64,000 nt of DNA from Desulfovibrio sp. ZJ369 (GCF_011039085.1 NZ_JAAKEI010000015.1:1-64000), one strand, 5' to 3'; positions 1 to 9,055 are shown, counted from the first letter of the stretch. Made by a program: numbers and translations. The notes: generated by a model not told the origin, from the letters alone.

Positions 1-1
1 G

Positions 2-112
2 AAGGCCCGTACCCATGAAGAGCTTTATGCGGTAGTAGCGAAAGCCCTGAGCATGATCACACAGAATGATGCCCAGGGCTGGTTTGAATCGTGCGGGTAT
101 GAAAAAATTTAA
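2..112 (+). pseudogene. C-terminal end of an IS630-family-like transposase (cut by window edge)
   Basis: The second reading frame is open from the window edge to a TAA stop and encodes 36 residues containing THEELYAVVAKAL and ending NDAQGWFESCGYEKI. This resembles the C-terminus of IS630/IS-DDE-type transposases, which end with a short 'aWF...cGY' segment. Only the last part is visible, so whether the gene is intact to the left cannot be decided. No terminal inverted repeat was identified on its right side. Confidence 0.6.
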
Positions 113-391
113 AGTTAATCTGCTCTAAAAGCAATGGAGAAGACAGGCAAATGGCTTGCGCAAAACGTTGCCTCATGCAAAAATGTTTCTCTGGCCAGGA
201 CAAAACTGCCGACTGATCAGGCAGGTTTCTGTTCCTGCATCTGCGGTATGCCGCGAGAACCGTTCCGTTTTGGCATTGCTTGCAACCGTTTTTGCGGCGT
301 CTGTATCCACAAGCGTCTCTGGACTAAACGCTTTTTCGCGGCAACCTGCCGAAAGGCGAACATTCTTCTGCACCGTCAGCAAGGAGCACTC
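113..391. other. Intergenic region upstream of the stress protein gene
   Basis: This 279-base stretch separates the transposase end from the stress protein. An open frame runs through it in phase with the stress protein gene, but its translation is Cys/Arg-rich and unlike any family I know, and the proper ribosome binding site lies at the downstream ATG. I see no convincing promoter or RNA gene here. Confidence 0.4.
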
Positions 392-817
392 ATGAGTTAC
401 AGCAAAATTCTTTTGCCGGTGAGCGGCAAAACCCGCGGCGAACGCGCGAACAAAGCCTTGCAACATGCCATGCAGCTTTGCGCGGGCGAGATTATCCTTC
501 TGCACGTCACGCAGCCGCTGTCGCAGATGGTGGGCGGCGAGGCCCATGCCCAGTTGAAGCGGGAAGAAAACGCCCAGGGCCAGACCTGCCTCGGCCCGGT
601 GATCCAGGAGCTGGAAAAAGCCAAAATCCCCTTTCATGCGCGCGTGGAAGAAGGCACCCCCGCAGAAACCATTGTTCGCGTGGCTCACGAGGAAAACGCG
701 GATCTGATTATCATGTTCACTGACGGACGGGACGGGCTTGAAGATCTGCTCATCGGCTCCATAACCGAACGGGTTCTGCGCAATACTGACACCGCGCTGC
801 TGGTCGTGCGCCGTTAG
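392..817 (+). CDS. Universal stress protein (UspA family)
   Basis: A 141-residue single-domain UspA fold protein. It starts MSYSKILLPVSG, where the first beta strand is expected, and ends with the nucleotide-binding signature region GRDGLEDLLIGSITERVLR followed by a final beta strand (TALLVVRR). The G-x2-G-x9-G(S) spacing suggests an ATP-binding rather than a non-binding Usp. The ATG at 392 is preferred over the longer frame because AAGGAG lies 5 bases upstream and the length then matches the family. Usp proteins are cytoplasmic and linked to stress endurance; no specific role can be read from the neighbours. Confidence 0.9.
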   Translation: MSYSKILLPVSGKTRGERANKALQHAMQLCAGEIILLHVTQPLSQMVGGEAHAQLKREENAQGQTCLGPVIQELEKAKIPFHARVEEGTPAETIVRVAHEENADLIIMFTDGRDGLEDLLIGSITERVLRNTDTALLVVRR

Positions 818-840
818 CGGCCAGGCCGGGAGCGACGATC

Positions 841-2259
841 TTGCTGATCCTGCTGCTGGAAGTCCTGGGCCTGGTGGCCGTCCATGCCCTTTCCTGGGTG
901 GCGGTGAGCCATGCGCTGTTGACCAAGCGCGATCCGCGCTCGGCGCTGGGCTGGACAGTCACGGCGCTGCTCCTGCCCATCCTTGGGCCCCTGCTCTATG
1001 TCCTGTTCGGCATCAGCCGGGCCGAGAGCCGCGCCAGCCGGATCATGCGCCAGCAGGCCGCCATTGAGCCGGAATACGCGCATCCTGTCTGCCCGGCGGA
1101 ACCGCCGGAGTTTGTGCCTGACAATATTGCGCTTATGGAGCATCTGGGCCGCCGCCTGACGGATCAGCATCTGTGCGGCGGCAATGCCCTTACGCCCCTG
1201 CACAACGGCAACGAAGCCTACCCGGCCATGCTTCAGGCCATCCAGGAAGCCAGGCGGCAGGTTTTTCTCGCCACATACATTTTCAATGCCGGAACCACGG
1301 GCGCGGCCTTTGCCGAAGCCCTGGCCGCGGCGGCCGCGCGCGGCGTGGACGTGCGGGTGCTCGTGGACGGCATCGGCACGCTCTATTCCTGGCGCAAACC
1401 CTGGAAAAAACTCCCGGAATACGGAGTGCGGGTGGCTCTTTTTCTGCCACCCAAGCTTTTCCCCCCCAATCTGAGCATCAACCTGCGCAACCATCGTAAA
1501 GTCCTGGTGTGCGACGACATCGGCTTTACCGGCGGGATGAATATTTCCGACGACAATATCCTGAGCAATCGGAAAAACTGTGTGCAGGATGTGCATTTCC
1601 GCTGCCTGGGACCTGTTGTCAACCAGTTGCGCCGCGCTTTTCTGCTCAACTGGGGCTTTTGCACCGGCGAATATGGCTCGCTGCCCCCGTCTTGCCCCAG
1701 CCCCGTGGGGGACAGCCGCTGCCGCATCCTCATGGATGGCCCCGGCTCCCAGGCGGATATCCTGAATGATCTCTTTTGCGGGGTTATCAACGGCGCGCGG
1801 CGCTCCGTGCGGATTATGACGCCCTACTTTCTGCCCTCCCACGAGCTGATGTCCAGTCTGCGCTCCGCGGCCCAGCGCGGGGTAGACGTGCGCGTGGTGC
1901 TGCCCGGCAAGAACAATCTGCCCTATGTGCACTGGGCCACCTTCAGGATTTTGCCGGATCTGCTGTCCGCCGGAGTGCGCATCTGGTACCAGCCGCCGCC
2001 CTTTGCGCACACCAAGCTGCTCGCTGTTGACGGCTACTACAGCCAGATCGGCTCGGCCAATCTGGACGCCCGCAGCCTGCGCCTCAACTTCGAGCTGAAT
2101 ATGGAAGTCTTTGATCCCTCCTTCCACACTCTGGTGGCCGGGCATGTGAACAGCACCATTGCCCGCAGCCGCGAAATCTATCTGCGGGATCTGCAACGTC
2201 AACCCTTGTGGGTCAAGTTGCGCAACGCTGCCTGCTGGATTTTTTCACCCTATCTCTAG
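841..2259 (+). CDS. cls: Cardiolipin synthase (phospholipase D superfamily)
   Basis: The 472-residue protein begins with two hydrophobic segments (LILLLEVLGLVAVHAL and VTALLLPILGPLLYVLFG). Two PLD phosphodiesterase motifs follow: HRKVLVCDDIGFTGG near residue 219 and HTKLLAVDGYYSQIGSANLD near residue 395. This is the layout of ClsA-type enzymes, which join two phosphatidylglycerol molecules into cardiolipin at the inner membrane. The frame starts with TTG just after a GGGAGCG ribosome binding site, 23 bases after the stress protein stop, so the two may be cotranscribed. Length and motif order are normal. Confidence 0.93.
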   Translation: MLILLLEVLGLVAVHALSWVAVSHALLTKRDPRSALGWTVTALLLPILGPLLYVLFGISRAESRASRIMRQQAAIEPEYAHPVCPAEPPEFVPDNIALMEHLGRRLTDQHLCGGNALTPLHNGNEAYPAMLQAIQEARRQVFLATYIFNAGTTGAAFAEALAAAAARGVDVRVLVDGIGTLYSWRKPWKKLPEYGVRVALFLPPKLFPPNLSINLRNHRKVLVCDDIGFTGGMNISDDNILSNRKNCVQDVHFRCLGPVVNQLRRAFLLNWGFCTGEYGSLPPSCPSPVGDSRCRILMDGPGSQADILNDLFCGVINGARRSVRIMTPYFLPSHELMSSLRSAAQRGVDVRVVLPGKNNLPYVHWATFRILPDLLSAGVRIWYQPPPFAHTKLLAVDGYYSQIGSANLDARSLRLNFELNMEVFDPSFHTLVAGHVNSTIARSREIYLRDLQRQPLWVKLRNAACWIFSPYL

Positions 2260-2324
2260 ATGTAGAGCATATTTCTTTGCAACGCTCGCTCCGGCGCTTA
2301 ACTGCGCAAGTAAATTGCTCCTGT

Positions 2325-2366
2325 GCCTGTCTCTGCTGTCGTCAGCCGTAAGGCGGCACAGCCGCC
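2325..2366. repeat. Type C intergenic repeat block, copy 1
   Basis: A 42-base block matches 42765-42806 at 39 of 42 positions. It ends in a GGCGGCACAGCCGCC hairpin. This copy lies just after the glmS stop codon (on the minus strand), so the hairpin could also help end glmS transcription, but no T-tract follows. A degenerate AGAGCA motif lies upstream at 2264. Confidence 0.7.
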
Positions 2367-2369
2367 TTC

Positions 2370-4196
2370 TTATTCCACTGTCACGCTCTTGGCCAGGTTG
2401 CGCGGCTGATCCACGTCCTTGCCCAGATAATCCGCGGTTTCGTAGCTGAAGAGCTGGAGCGCGGGCAGTGCGACAAAAGCGGCCAGGGGCGCAGGCAGCG
2501 CGGGGATAATCCAGGGATCATCCACCGCCAGATCCAGCCCCTGGTTGGTCAGGGCAATGACTTTGCCCTGTCTGGCCTGCACTTCCACAATATTGGATTT
2601 CACCTTGGGAAAAAGCGCGTCGTCCAGGGCCAGAGCAAAGGTGGGAAAGGACGGGTCAATCATGGCAATGGGCCCGTGCTTCATCTCGCCTGCCGCGGAA
2701 CCTTCGGCATGAATGTACGAAAGCTCCTTGAGCTTGAGCGCCCCCTCCAGGGCCAGGGGGTAGCAATGCCCGCGGCCCAGATAGAAGAAGTTGCGGGCCT
2801 GCGCGTACTTGCGCGAAAGCTCGCGCGCGCGTTCGTGCATGCCGGGCAGGGCGTCGCGCAACAGGGCGGGCAAAGATTCCAGCCGTCCGATCAACTCACG
2901 GCGCCGATCTTCGGACAGGGTAGTGTTGCGGCCGCTCCAATACAGGGCCATGAGCGAGAGCGTCAGCATCTGGCTGCTCATGGCTTTTGTGGAGGCCACG
3001 CTGATTTCCGGCCCGGCCTGGGTATAGAGCACGGCCGAAGCCTCGCGCGCTATGGACGATCCCACCACATTGCACAGCCCGAGCACGGTCACGCCCCGCT
3101 CCCGCGCAATGCGCAGGGCCGCCAGGGTGTCGGCAGTCTCGCCGCTCTGGCTGATCACGAGCACCATATCTTCCCTGTCCAGCAAGAGGGTCTCGCGATA
3201 GCGGAATTCCGAAGCGATTTCCACCTGCGTGGGCACGCCGGCCCAATGCTCCAGCAAATGTCGTCCCCAGAGCCCGGAATGAAAAGACGTGCCGCAGGCC
3301 ACAATATGCAGGCGGCGCGGCACGGGGAGCCGATCCAGCTCAGGCAGGAGCACGCGGCCGTCGGGGGCGTTGATCCGCCCTGTGAGCCCGTCGGCAATCA
3401 CGCGCGGCTGCTCGAAAATCTCCTTGAGCATAAAATGCCGGTAGCCGCCCTTTTGCGCGGCCTGCATATCCCATTGGATAGTCTGCGCCGCATGCTCCAC
3501 CGGGCTCAAATCCGCAAGGCGCAGTATGTCATAGCCCGTGGCCGTGGCCCGCACCAGCTCGCCGTCCTCCAGAAAGACCACCTGACGGGTATAGGGCAGA
3601 AAAGCCGGGATATCCGAAGCCACAAAATTTTCGCCCGTGCCCAGGCCGAAAATCAGCGGCGCGGACATGCGCGCGGCATAGAGGCTTTCCGGCTCGTCGC
3701 GGCTCATCAGACAAACGGCATAGGCGCCGCGCGCTTCGCGCAGGGCCGCGGCAAAAGCGTGCAGCAGATCCGGCTCGCTCTTGCGCCGTTCGGCGATCAG
3801 GTTGATCAGCACCTCGGTGTCTGTCTCGGAATGGAAGACATAGCCTTTGGCCCTGAGTTCCGCCTTGATTTCCTGGTAGTTTTCAATGATCCCGTTGTGC
3901 ACCAGGGCCAGGGAGCCGTCATTGCAGAGATGCGGATGGGCGTTGCGCTCGGCCGGAACCCCGTGCGTGGCCCAGCGGGTATGGCCCATAGCGCAGGTGG
4001 CTGTAATTGTGGCTTCCTGCGCGAGCTTTTCTTCCAGAGCCGTCAGTTTGCCCTCGGCCCGCACCACGCGCAGTCCGCCCTGCCGGAGAAAAGCCGCGCC
4101 CGCCGAGTCATAGCCGCGGTATTCCAGACGGCGCAGGCCCTCCACCACGACAGGCACTGCCGGGCGGTGCCCCGCGTAGCCGATAATTCCGCACAT
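2370..4196 (-). CDS. glmS: Glutamine--fructose-6-phosphate aminotransferase (isomerizing)
   Basis: 608 residues, the normal GlmS length. It starts MCGIIGYAG, so Cys2 becomes the N-terminal nucleophile of the glutaminase domain after Met removal (GHTRWATHG and HNGIIENY are also visible). Two SIS sugar-isomerase domains follow (CGTSFHSG and SQSGETADT, then EGALKLKELSYIHAEG). It ends with the typical DQPRNLAKSVTVE tail. It makes glucosamine-6-phosphate for peptidoglycan and LPS. No ribozyme-like leader is evident upstream. It is followed by a type C repeat and convergent with cls. Confidence 0.98.
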   Translation of the reverse strand: MCGIIGYAGHRPAVPVVVEGLRRLEYRGYDSAGAAFLRQGGLRVVRAEGKLTALEEKLAQEATITATCAMGHTRWATHGVPAERNAHPHLCNDGSLALVHNGIIENYQEIKAELRAKGYVFHSETDTEVLINLIAERRKSEPDLLHAFAAALREARGAYAVCLMSRDEPESLYAARMSAPLIFGLGTGENFVASDIPAFLPYTRQVVFLEDGELVRATATGYDILRLADLSPVEHAAQTIQWDMQAAQKGGYRHFMLKEIFEQPRVIADGLTGRINAPDGRVLLPELDRLPVPRRLHIVACGTSFHSGLWGRHLLEHWAGVPTQVEIASEFRYRETLLLDREDMVLVISQSGETADTLAALRIARERGVTVLGLCNVVGSSIAREASAVLYTQAGPEISVASTKAMSSQMLTLSLMALYWSGRNTTLSEDRRRELIGRLESLPALLRDALPGMHERARELSRKYAQARNFFYLGRGHCYPLALEGALKLKELSYIHAEGSAAGEMKHGPIAMIDPSFPTFALALDDALFPKVKSNIVEVQARQGKVIALTNQGLDLAVDDPWIIPALPAPLAAFVALPALQLFSYETADYLGKDVDQPRNLAKSVTVE

Positions 4197-4294
4197 ATTT
4201 CCTCCTGGAACAGAGCGCGTTGAACGTGCGGCAAAATCCCGATGCTGATGCCGCTCTCAGCCTTTGACGCGAAAAAAATCAAGGTCGCGGCACT

Positions 4295-4329
4295 GGAGCA
4301 TTTAGCTCATTTCATGAGCAAAACGCTCT
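4295..4329. repeat. Simple AGAGC-type palindrome, slightly degenerate
   Basis: A roughly 35-base near-palindrome of the form (A/G)GAGCATTTAGCTCAT...ATGAGCAAAACGCTCT lies between glmS and ppiD. The TAG stop of ppiD (minus strand, 4328-4330) is inside its right edge. It belongs to the same family as 52123-52157. Confidence 0.85.
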
Positions 4330-6250
4330 ACATATCCTTGCGATCCACCACATCCTGATTGACCACTTCCACTTTGGCTTTGGAAACAAGATTCTGCAGA
4401 AAAGCCTGATAGAGGCCGTCCACCCGCTCACGGGTGACGCCGTTGAGCATCAGATCCTGCACGGTGTTCCATTCCGCGGCGTCCGGCGGCTGCACCGCGT
4501 CCACCCGAACGAGCAGCGCGCCCGGGCCCTCGGCCGTGCCGTTCACGGCAAAAGCCGCAGTCAGCCAGGTTCCCGGCCGGGCGGCAAACACGGCTTCAGC
4601 CAGGGCCGCATCCGGGGCGAAATCCGCCAGCGCGCCGCCCCGCTCCATTGCCGGAGCGGTCTTGCAATGCAAGCTCTTTTTGAGCGCTTCAGGCAATTCG
4701 CCGTCAGCAAGCTCCTTGCGGCGGGCCGCGGCATTTTCCATGGCCGCCTTGAGGGCTTTTTCCGAAGTCAGGGCGGCTGTGATCGTCTCCTTCACCGCGC
4801 CGAGCGGCCGGGTAGAAGCCGGCTCAGAGGTGATGACCCTGGCCACCAGGTATTGATCGCCGGCTTCAAGAGCGGTATCCACGGGCGCGCCCGCGGGCGT
4901 GGCAATCAGCATGGCCGCGGCTTCGGGGGCAAGGTTCAGTTTTTTCTCCAGCCCGGCCTGATCCGCAAGGCCCGTCCGCTGCGCCGCGAGGCCGAAGCGG
5001 GCCGCGCCGGCGCTCAGATCCTTGCCCAGAATATTGTCTTCAATCAGGCTGTCCAGCACATCGTGCAGTTTATCCACGCCCTGTTCCTGGGCCAGAGCCT
5101 GGCGCACCTCGGTTTCCACCTCCGTGAAGGGCCTGAGACCGGCGGGCTTCTTTGCTTCCACCTTGATCAGATGCAGCCCGAACGGACTGCGCACCGGCTC
5201 TGAAACCTGGCCGGGCGCAAGGGCAAAGGCCGCGTCTTCATAGGGCTTGACCGTTTTGCCGCGCGCGATCCAGCCCAGCTCGCCGCCGGGACCGGCGGCA
5301 TTGGCTTTGTTATGGGCATCGGCAACAGTCGCGAAATCCTTGCCGCTTTTGAGCTCGGCCTGAATGGCGGCCATCTCTTTCTCGGCCTTTTTCACCTCAT
5401 CGGCCGGAGCATCCTGGCGTAACGGCACCAGAATGTGCGCGGTCTTGACCTGCTCAACCTCTTCAAAGCGATTTTTATTGTCCGCGTACCATTTTTCGGC
5501 CGCCGCGCGGCTGATGCTCTCAGGCTTGACCAGGGCCTCAGGCTTCACTGCCACATACTCCACGTCCACCTTGCGCGGGATGGCAAATTCCTGCTTATGG
5601 CTTTCATAATAGGCCGCGACTTCCTGCTCCGTGGGCCTGGAGCCGGCCGCGAAATCCCTGGCCGGAATAAACAGATAGTCCACTACGCGCTTTTCCCGCA
5701 AAAAGTTATAACGGTTGCGGGCTTCGGACGGGTCCACCCAGGCCGGGGCCGTGACCAGGGCGAAGATTTTTTCCCGCAGCAGGCTGTTGCTGATGTCCTG
5801 CTCGTACTGGGCAGGGCTGATGCGCTGCGCGGCCAGAACGCGCTTGTATGCCTCGGGATCAAAACGGCCCTGCGCGTCCTGAAAAGCCTTGTTTTGGCCC
5901 ACGGCATACCGCAGTTCCAGCGGGGTCACGGAAATGCCCGCGCGTTGGGCCTCCTGCGTGGTGAGCGCCTGCAGAACAAGATCCTGCAAAACACGGCGGC
6001 CCAAATGCTGTTCCTTGAGCTGCTCGCGGGTCACGCCGGGATTGTTGCGCAGGATGGATTCTTCCGCATTGCGATACGCCTGCTCAAACTGCTGAAAAAG
6101 AATGGGCTCCCCATTGACCACGGCCACCACATTGACTGCGCCCCTGTCGGTAAGGCTGCCCACGCCCCAGAACACAAACACCAGAATAATGATGCCGAAC
6201 GCCAGTTTGACGCCAAAAGACTGGGCATTGGAACGGATATAATCAAGCAT
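4328..6250 (-). CDS. ppiD: Membrane-anchored peptidyl-prolyl isomerase, PpiD/SurA type
   Basis: A 640-residue envelope folding factor. One N-terminal transmembrane helix (LAFGIIILVFVFWGVGSL, about residues 16-33) is followed by a SurA-like N-domain (VNGEPILFQQFEQAYRN), a parvulin domain (VKTAHILVPLR ... GGELGWIARGKTVKPYEDAAF ... SPFGLHLIKVE, about residues 260-365) and a C-terminal extension, as in PpiD. The ATG at 6250 was chosen over an in-frame start 54 bases upstream because a GGAG motif precedes it and MLDYIRSNAQ is a typical PpiD start. Its stop codon lies inside a palindromic repeat. Confidence 0.93.
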   Translation of the reverse strand: MLDYIRSNAQSFGVKLAFGIIILVFVFWGVGSLTDRGAVNVVAVVNGEPILFQQFEQAYRNAEESILRNNPGVTREQLKEQHLGRRVLQDLVLQALTTQEAQRAGISVTPLELRYAVGQNKAFQDAQGRFDPEAYKRVLAAQRISPAQYEQDISNSLLREKIFALVTAPAWVDPSEARNRYNFLREKRVVDYLFIPARDFAAGSRPTEQEVAAYYESHKQEFAIPRKVDVEYVAVKPEALVKPESISRAAAEKWYADNKNRFEEVEQVKTAHILVPLRQDAPADEVKKAEKEMAAIQAELKSGKDFATVADAHNKANAAGPGGELGWIARGKTVKPYEDAAFALAPGQVSEPVRSPFGLHLIKVEAKKPAGLRPFTEVETEVRQALAQEQGVDKLHDVLDSLIEDNILGKDLSAGAARFGLAAQRTGLADQAGLEKKLNLAPEAAAMLIATPAGAPVDTALEAGDQYLVARVITSEPASTRPLGAVKETITAALTSEKALKAAMENAAARRKELADGELPEALKKSLHCKTAPAMERGGALADFAPDAALAEAVFAARPGTWLTAAFAVNGTAEGPGALLVRVDAVQPPDAAEWNTVQDLMLNGVTRERVDGLYQAFLQNLVSKAKVEVVNQDVVDRKDM

Positions 6251-6480
6251 GCGCACTCCGGAATGCGAGATTTTCCCAGGAACTTTGTACAGATCCGGCC
6301 GCATTTTCGTCGGACCGGGGCAAGCCGGGCACAGGAACAGGTCATGCCCAGGACATGCCGCTTCCGGGAGAAGCTCTTCTTATAGGTGGAATTGCGCACA
6401 AACTCAAGAACGGGATAGGCATGTACAGGGCTGCCGCATAAGCTGCGTCAGCCCGGTCTCAGCCCCCGGAACGTTGCGTG

Positions 6481-6514
6481 GAGCGTTTTGCTCATGAAAT
6501 GAGCTAAACGCTCT
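6481..6514. repeat. Simple AGAGC-type palindrome
   Basis: The arms GAGCGTTTTGCTCAT and ATGAGCTAAACGCTC pair with one mismatch. Flanking GGCATG is shared with the copy at 7178-7212. Confidence 0.85.
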
Positions 6515-6591
6515 GGCATGTGCGGATCTTCATATGGGCATGGCTTGCCGTGAGGGGGCTGCCCGCAACATTGATGACCAGAATATAGACT

Positions 6592-6620
6592 TTGACTTTT
6601 AATAACGCTAAGACTATACT
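6592..6620 (+). promoter_or_regulatory. Sigma-70-type promoter for the GlsB-like gene
   Basis: TTGACT (6592-6597) and TATACT (6615-6620) are separated by exactly 17 bases, so both boxes match the consensus at five of six positions. Transcription would start near 6627 and reach the next gene at 6915 after about 290 bases of untranslated leader. Confidence 0.7.
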
Positions 6621-6914
6621 ACATCCCAGCATGAGACTGCGCGGGCGGTTTTCAGAGAAAAATATTCTGAAGATTGTCGAGAGCAGCGGAATTATGAATT
6701 TAATCTTTGTGCAGGGAGACAGGCCATACACTGCGTTGCAGGTTTGTCCGCTGTTATTTGCAGTGCCGACGGCAAATTTTTGCGAGTGCCGCTTGTGGTT
6801 TTCGCAGGCGGTGTTGCCCCGGCGGCATTCTTGCCGGAGCCAACGCCGGCAACCAACGGAAAAATCCGCCAGGCTCCCGCGCACTGAAGACAAGCAAAAA
6901 AGAAGGAAAGTAAA

Positions 6915-7166
6915 ATGGGCATTATATCATGGATCATTTTCGGCCTGGTGGCCGGGGCCATAGCAAAATTCATCATGCCGGGCCGCCTGGACAGCGGCAT
7001 CATCCTGACCTCGCTGCTTGGGATCGTCGGCGCGGTCATCGGCGGCTTCATCGGCACCATGCTCGGTTTCGGCCGGGTGGACGGCTTTAACCTGCCGAGC
7101 TTCGTGATAGCGGTCATCGGCGCGCTTATCTTTTTGTTCGTTTATGGAAAACTGAAATCGCGCTAG
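6915..7166 (+). CDS. Small membrane protein, GlsB/YeaQ/YmgE (transglycosylase-associated) family
   Basis: An 83-residue protein with three hydrophobic, Gly-rich helices: IISWIIFGLVAGAIAKFI, IILTSLLGIVGAVIGGFIG and FVIAVIGALIFLFVYG. The MPGRLDSG motif between helices 1 and 2 is typical of this family of inner-membrane stress-associated proteins, whose biochemical role is unclear. GAAGGAAAG sits at a good distance from the ATG. It has its own promoter and a long leader. The TAG stop is the first part of a palindromic repeat. Confidence 0.92.
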   Translation: MGIISWIIFGLVAGAIAKFIMPGRLDSGIILTSLLGIVGAVIGGFIGTMLGFGRVDGFNLPSFVIAVIGALIFLFVYGKLKSR

Positions 7167-7212
7167 AGCGTTTTGCCAGAGCGTTTTGCTAATGAAATTA
7201 GCTAAGCGCTCT
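7165..7212. repeat. Half palindrome followed by a full simple palindrome
   Basis: AGAGCGTTTTGCC (7165-7177) is followed by a complete hairpin starting AGAGCGTTTTGCTAATG (7178) and ending GCGCTCT (7212). The arrangement looks like one element placed inside or next to another. The first AG belongs to the stop codon of the preceding gene. Confidence 0.8.
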
Positions 7213-7314
7213 GGCATGTTTTTTCTCAACGCCCCCGTAAGCGCCAGATGTGACCGTATCCACCAGGGCATGCCGGCCGGGCCGGAGCTTGCAGCCCGCG
7301 TATCGGCCCGCGCG

Positions 7315-8808
7315 TCAATCCACAGGATGCCCAAGAGAACGGTATTCGTTGAGCTTGTTGCGCAAGGTGCGCACCGAGATGCCCAGCAGTTCCGCAGCCT
7401 GGGTGCGATTGCCGGAAGTGGCTTCCAGGCCTTTGATGATCATGATCCGCTCCATTTCATGCAGCGGTATCACGGGCCCGGCAAAATGGCTTTGCCCGGC
7501 GGCAGTTGCCGCCATGCCCGAAGCGCCGCCCTGCGCCGGAGGCCGCGCCGGGGAAGAAGCTGTTGCCCCGGACTGCGCGGCCTGCTGCTCCGCGCCGTCC
7601 TCGCGGGCATTGTCTTCCTCAAACAAGGGCCAGTCTTCATTTTCAAGCAGAAAATGGCGGGGTTCGATGGGCTTGCCGTTCGCCAGGAGCACGGCGCGTT
7701 CCATGAGATTTTGCAGCTCGCGCACATTGCCGGGAAAATCATACCTTTTCAGCCAGGCTATGGCGGATTCCGAAAGCGGCGCGGGCGGCAGCGCATATTC
7801 GCGCACATACATGTCCACAAAAAAGCGGGCCAGATCCAGCACGTCGTCGCCGCGCTCGCGCAGAGAGGGCAGGCGCAGGGGGATGACATTCAGGCGGAAA
7901 TACAGATCCTGGCGGAACTTGCCCTGCCTGACCCAGTCTTCCAGGTCGCGGTTGGTGGTGGCCAGCACCCGCACATCCACGCGCACGGTTTCCGCGCCGC
8001 CCACCCGGTCGATCTCGCCTTCCTGAAGCACGCGCAAAAGTTTGGCCTGCAGGGCCAAATCCATTTCGGAAATTTCATCCAGCAGAAGCGTGCCGTTGTC
8101 GGCCAGCTCGAACTTGCCCAGCTTGCGGGCAATGGCTCCGGTAAAGGCCCCCTTTTCATGGCCGAACAATTCGCTTTCCAACAAATGTTCGGGCAGGGCC
8201 GCACAGTTTACGGCCACAAAGGCCTTTCCGGCCCGCTTGCTCATGGCGTGCAGATAGCGGGCGAACATTTCCTTGCCTGTGCCCGATTCGCCGGTAATCA
8301 GCACTGTGGCCTTGGAGCCGGCCACCTGCCGGGCCAGTTGCAATACTCTCGCAATGGCCGGATGCCGCCCCACAATGCGCGGACCCGTCTGACCCTCCAC
8401 AGGCTGCGGCCTGCGGCCGCCCAGCGTTGAGGAAGCCGGAACAGGCGCCGCTTTGCGCGGCTCGCGCGCCACAGCCATGATCCGTTCCACGTTCAGAGGC
8501 TCAAGCCAGTAGTCGCGCGCGCCAAGGCTCATCAGGCGCTCGGCCTCTTCCGGGCTGCCCTTGTCGGTGGTGACGATCACCGGCGGAAAGTCAGGGTCTC
8601 CCGCGCTCACGGCCAGCAGATCTTCCACCCGGAAACCGGGCAGCGTCGGGCGCGCGAAAATCACGCCGGGACCGGACTTGCGAATAAAGAGCGAAGCCCC
8701 TTTCAGGTTTTCGGCAATGCCCAGCTCGTATCCGGCATCGCGCAAAGGCGCAAAAACCGCGGTTACGGCCTGGGCCGGAGCAAGAAAAAGCAAACGGCGC
8801 GTTGACAT
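7315..8808 (-). CDS. Sigma-54-dependent activator with a degenerate receiver domain
   Basis: 497 residues. An N-terminal receiver-like domain (1-110) lacks the acidic pocket and the phospho-acceptor: the expected Asp position is Arg53 in FARPTLPG, and the usual Lys-Pro is Glu-Pro. A full AAA+ domain follows (Walker A GESGTGKE, GAFTGA loop for sigma-54 contact, Walker B LLLDEISEMD, sensor FPGNVRELQNLMERA). A low-complexity linker leads to a Fis-type HTH (TQAAELLGISVRTLRNKLNEY). It resembles FleQ/FlgR-style master regulators whose receivers are not phosphorylated; the target is unknown. The ATG at 8808 fits the domain start better than the TTG 36 bases upstream. Confidence 0.9.
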   Translation of the reverse strand: MSTRRLLFLAPAQAVTAVFAPLRDAGYELGIAENLKGASLFIRKSGPGVIFARPTLPGFRVEDLLAVSAGDPDFPPVIVTTDKGSPEEAERLMSLGARDYWLEPLNVERIMAVAREPRKAAPVPASSTLGGRRPQPVEGQTGPRIVGRHPAIARVLQLARQVAGSKATVLITGESGTGKEMFARYLHAMSKRAGKAFVAVNCAALPEHLLESELFGHEKGAFTGAIARKLGKFELADNGTLLLDEISEMDLALQAKLLRVLQEGEIDRVGGAETVRVDVRVLATTNRDLEDWVRQGKFRQDLYFRLNVIPLRLPSLRERGDDVLDLARFFVDMYVREYALPPAPLSESAIAWLKRYDFPGNVRELQNLMERAVLLANGKPIEPRHFLLENEDWPLFEEDNAREDGAEQQAAQSGATASSPARPPAQGGASGMAATAAGQSHFAGPVIPLHEMERIMIIKGLEATSGNRTQAAELLGISVRTLRNKLNEYRSLGHPVD

Positions 8809-9055
8809 GGTGCTTTTTGTACCGTGTCGCGCCTCACAATGCAACCGCGTCTTCCGTGGGCGTCAGGGCAAACGCACACAATGCGCCTGGCCCGAAGGAG
8901 ATACAAAGTATTGCCCAGGCCTCAGGCTTCACGAGAAGGAAGTGCGGCATTTACCGGCCTTTCTGCCAACATGCCGCTCTTTTTGCCTGGATTTTTCCGT
9001 TGCCTCAGCCCTGCCGGGCGCATGAAAAAAGCTGACAACAGCATTGCTTTGCCCT

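Larger units (their letters stand above)
6305..6914. other. Long intergenic region with palindrome, promoter and leader
   Basis: No convincing gene lies in these 610 bases; the open frames on both strands have atypical composition. It holds a simple AGAGC palindrome (6481-6514), a near-consensus sigma-70 promoter (6592-6620) and then a leader of about 290 bases up to the small membrane protein. The leader contains several inverted repeats, for example CCGGCGGCATTCTTGCCGG near 6818 and GCCGGAGCCAACGCCGGC near 6834, which could form RNA structure. Confidence 0.5.

Noticed and set aside
134-391. N-terminal extension of the universal stress protein
   Set aside because: The downstream ATG has a good ribosome binding site and gives the usual family length.
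841-2202. Long minus-strand open frame of 462 codons (stop at 814) covering cls
   Set aside because: It is antisense to a clear cardiolipin synthase with both PLD motifs; its His/Gly/Ala-rich translation is the usual shadow in GC-rich DNA.
4197-4327. glmS ribozyme upstream of glmS
   Set aside because: The leader is short and lacks the expected ribozyme core; glmS starts shortly after an A/G-rich ribosome binding site.
6504-6963. Open frames on both strands before the GlsB-like gene
   Set aside because: They overlap the promoter and repeat, show Arg/Cys-rich translations and no ribosome binding site.
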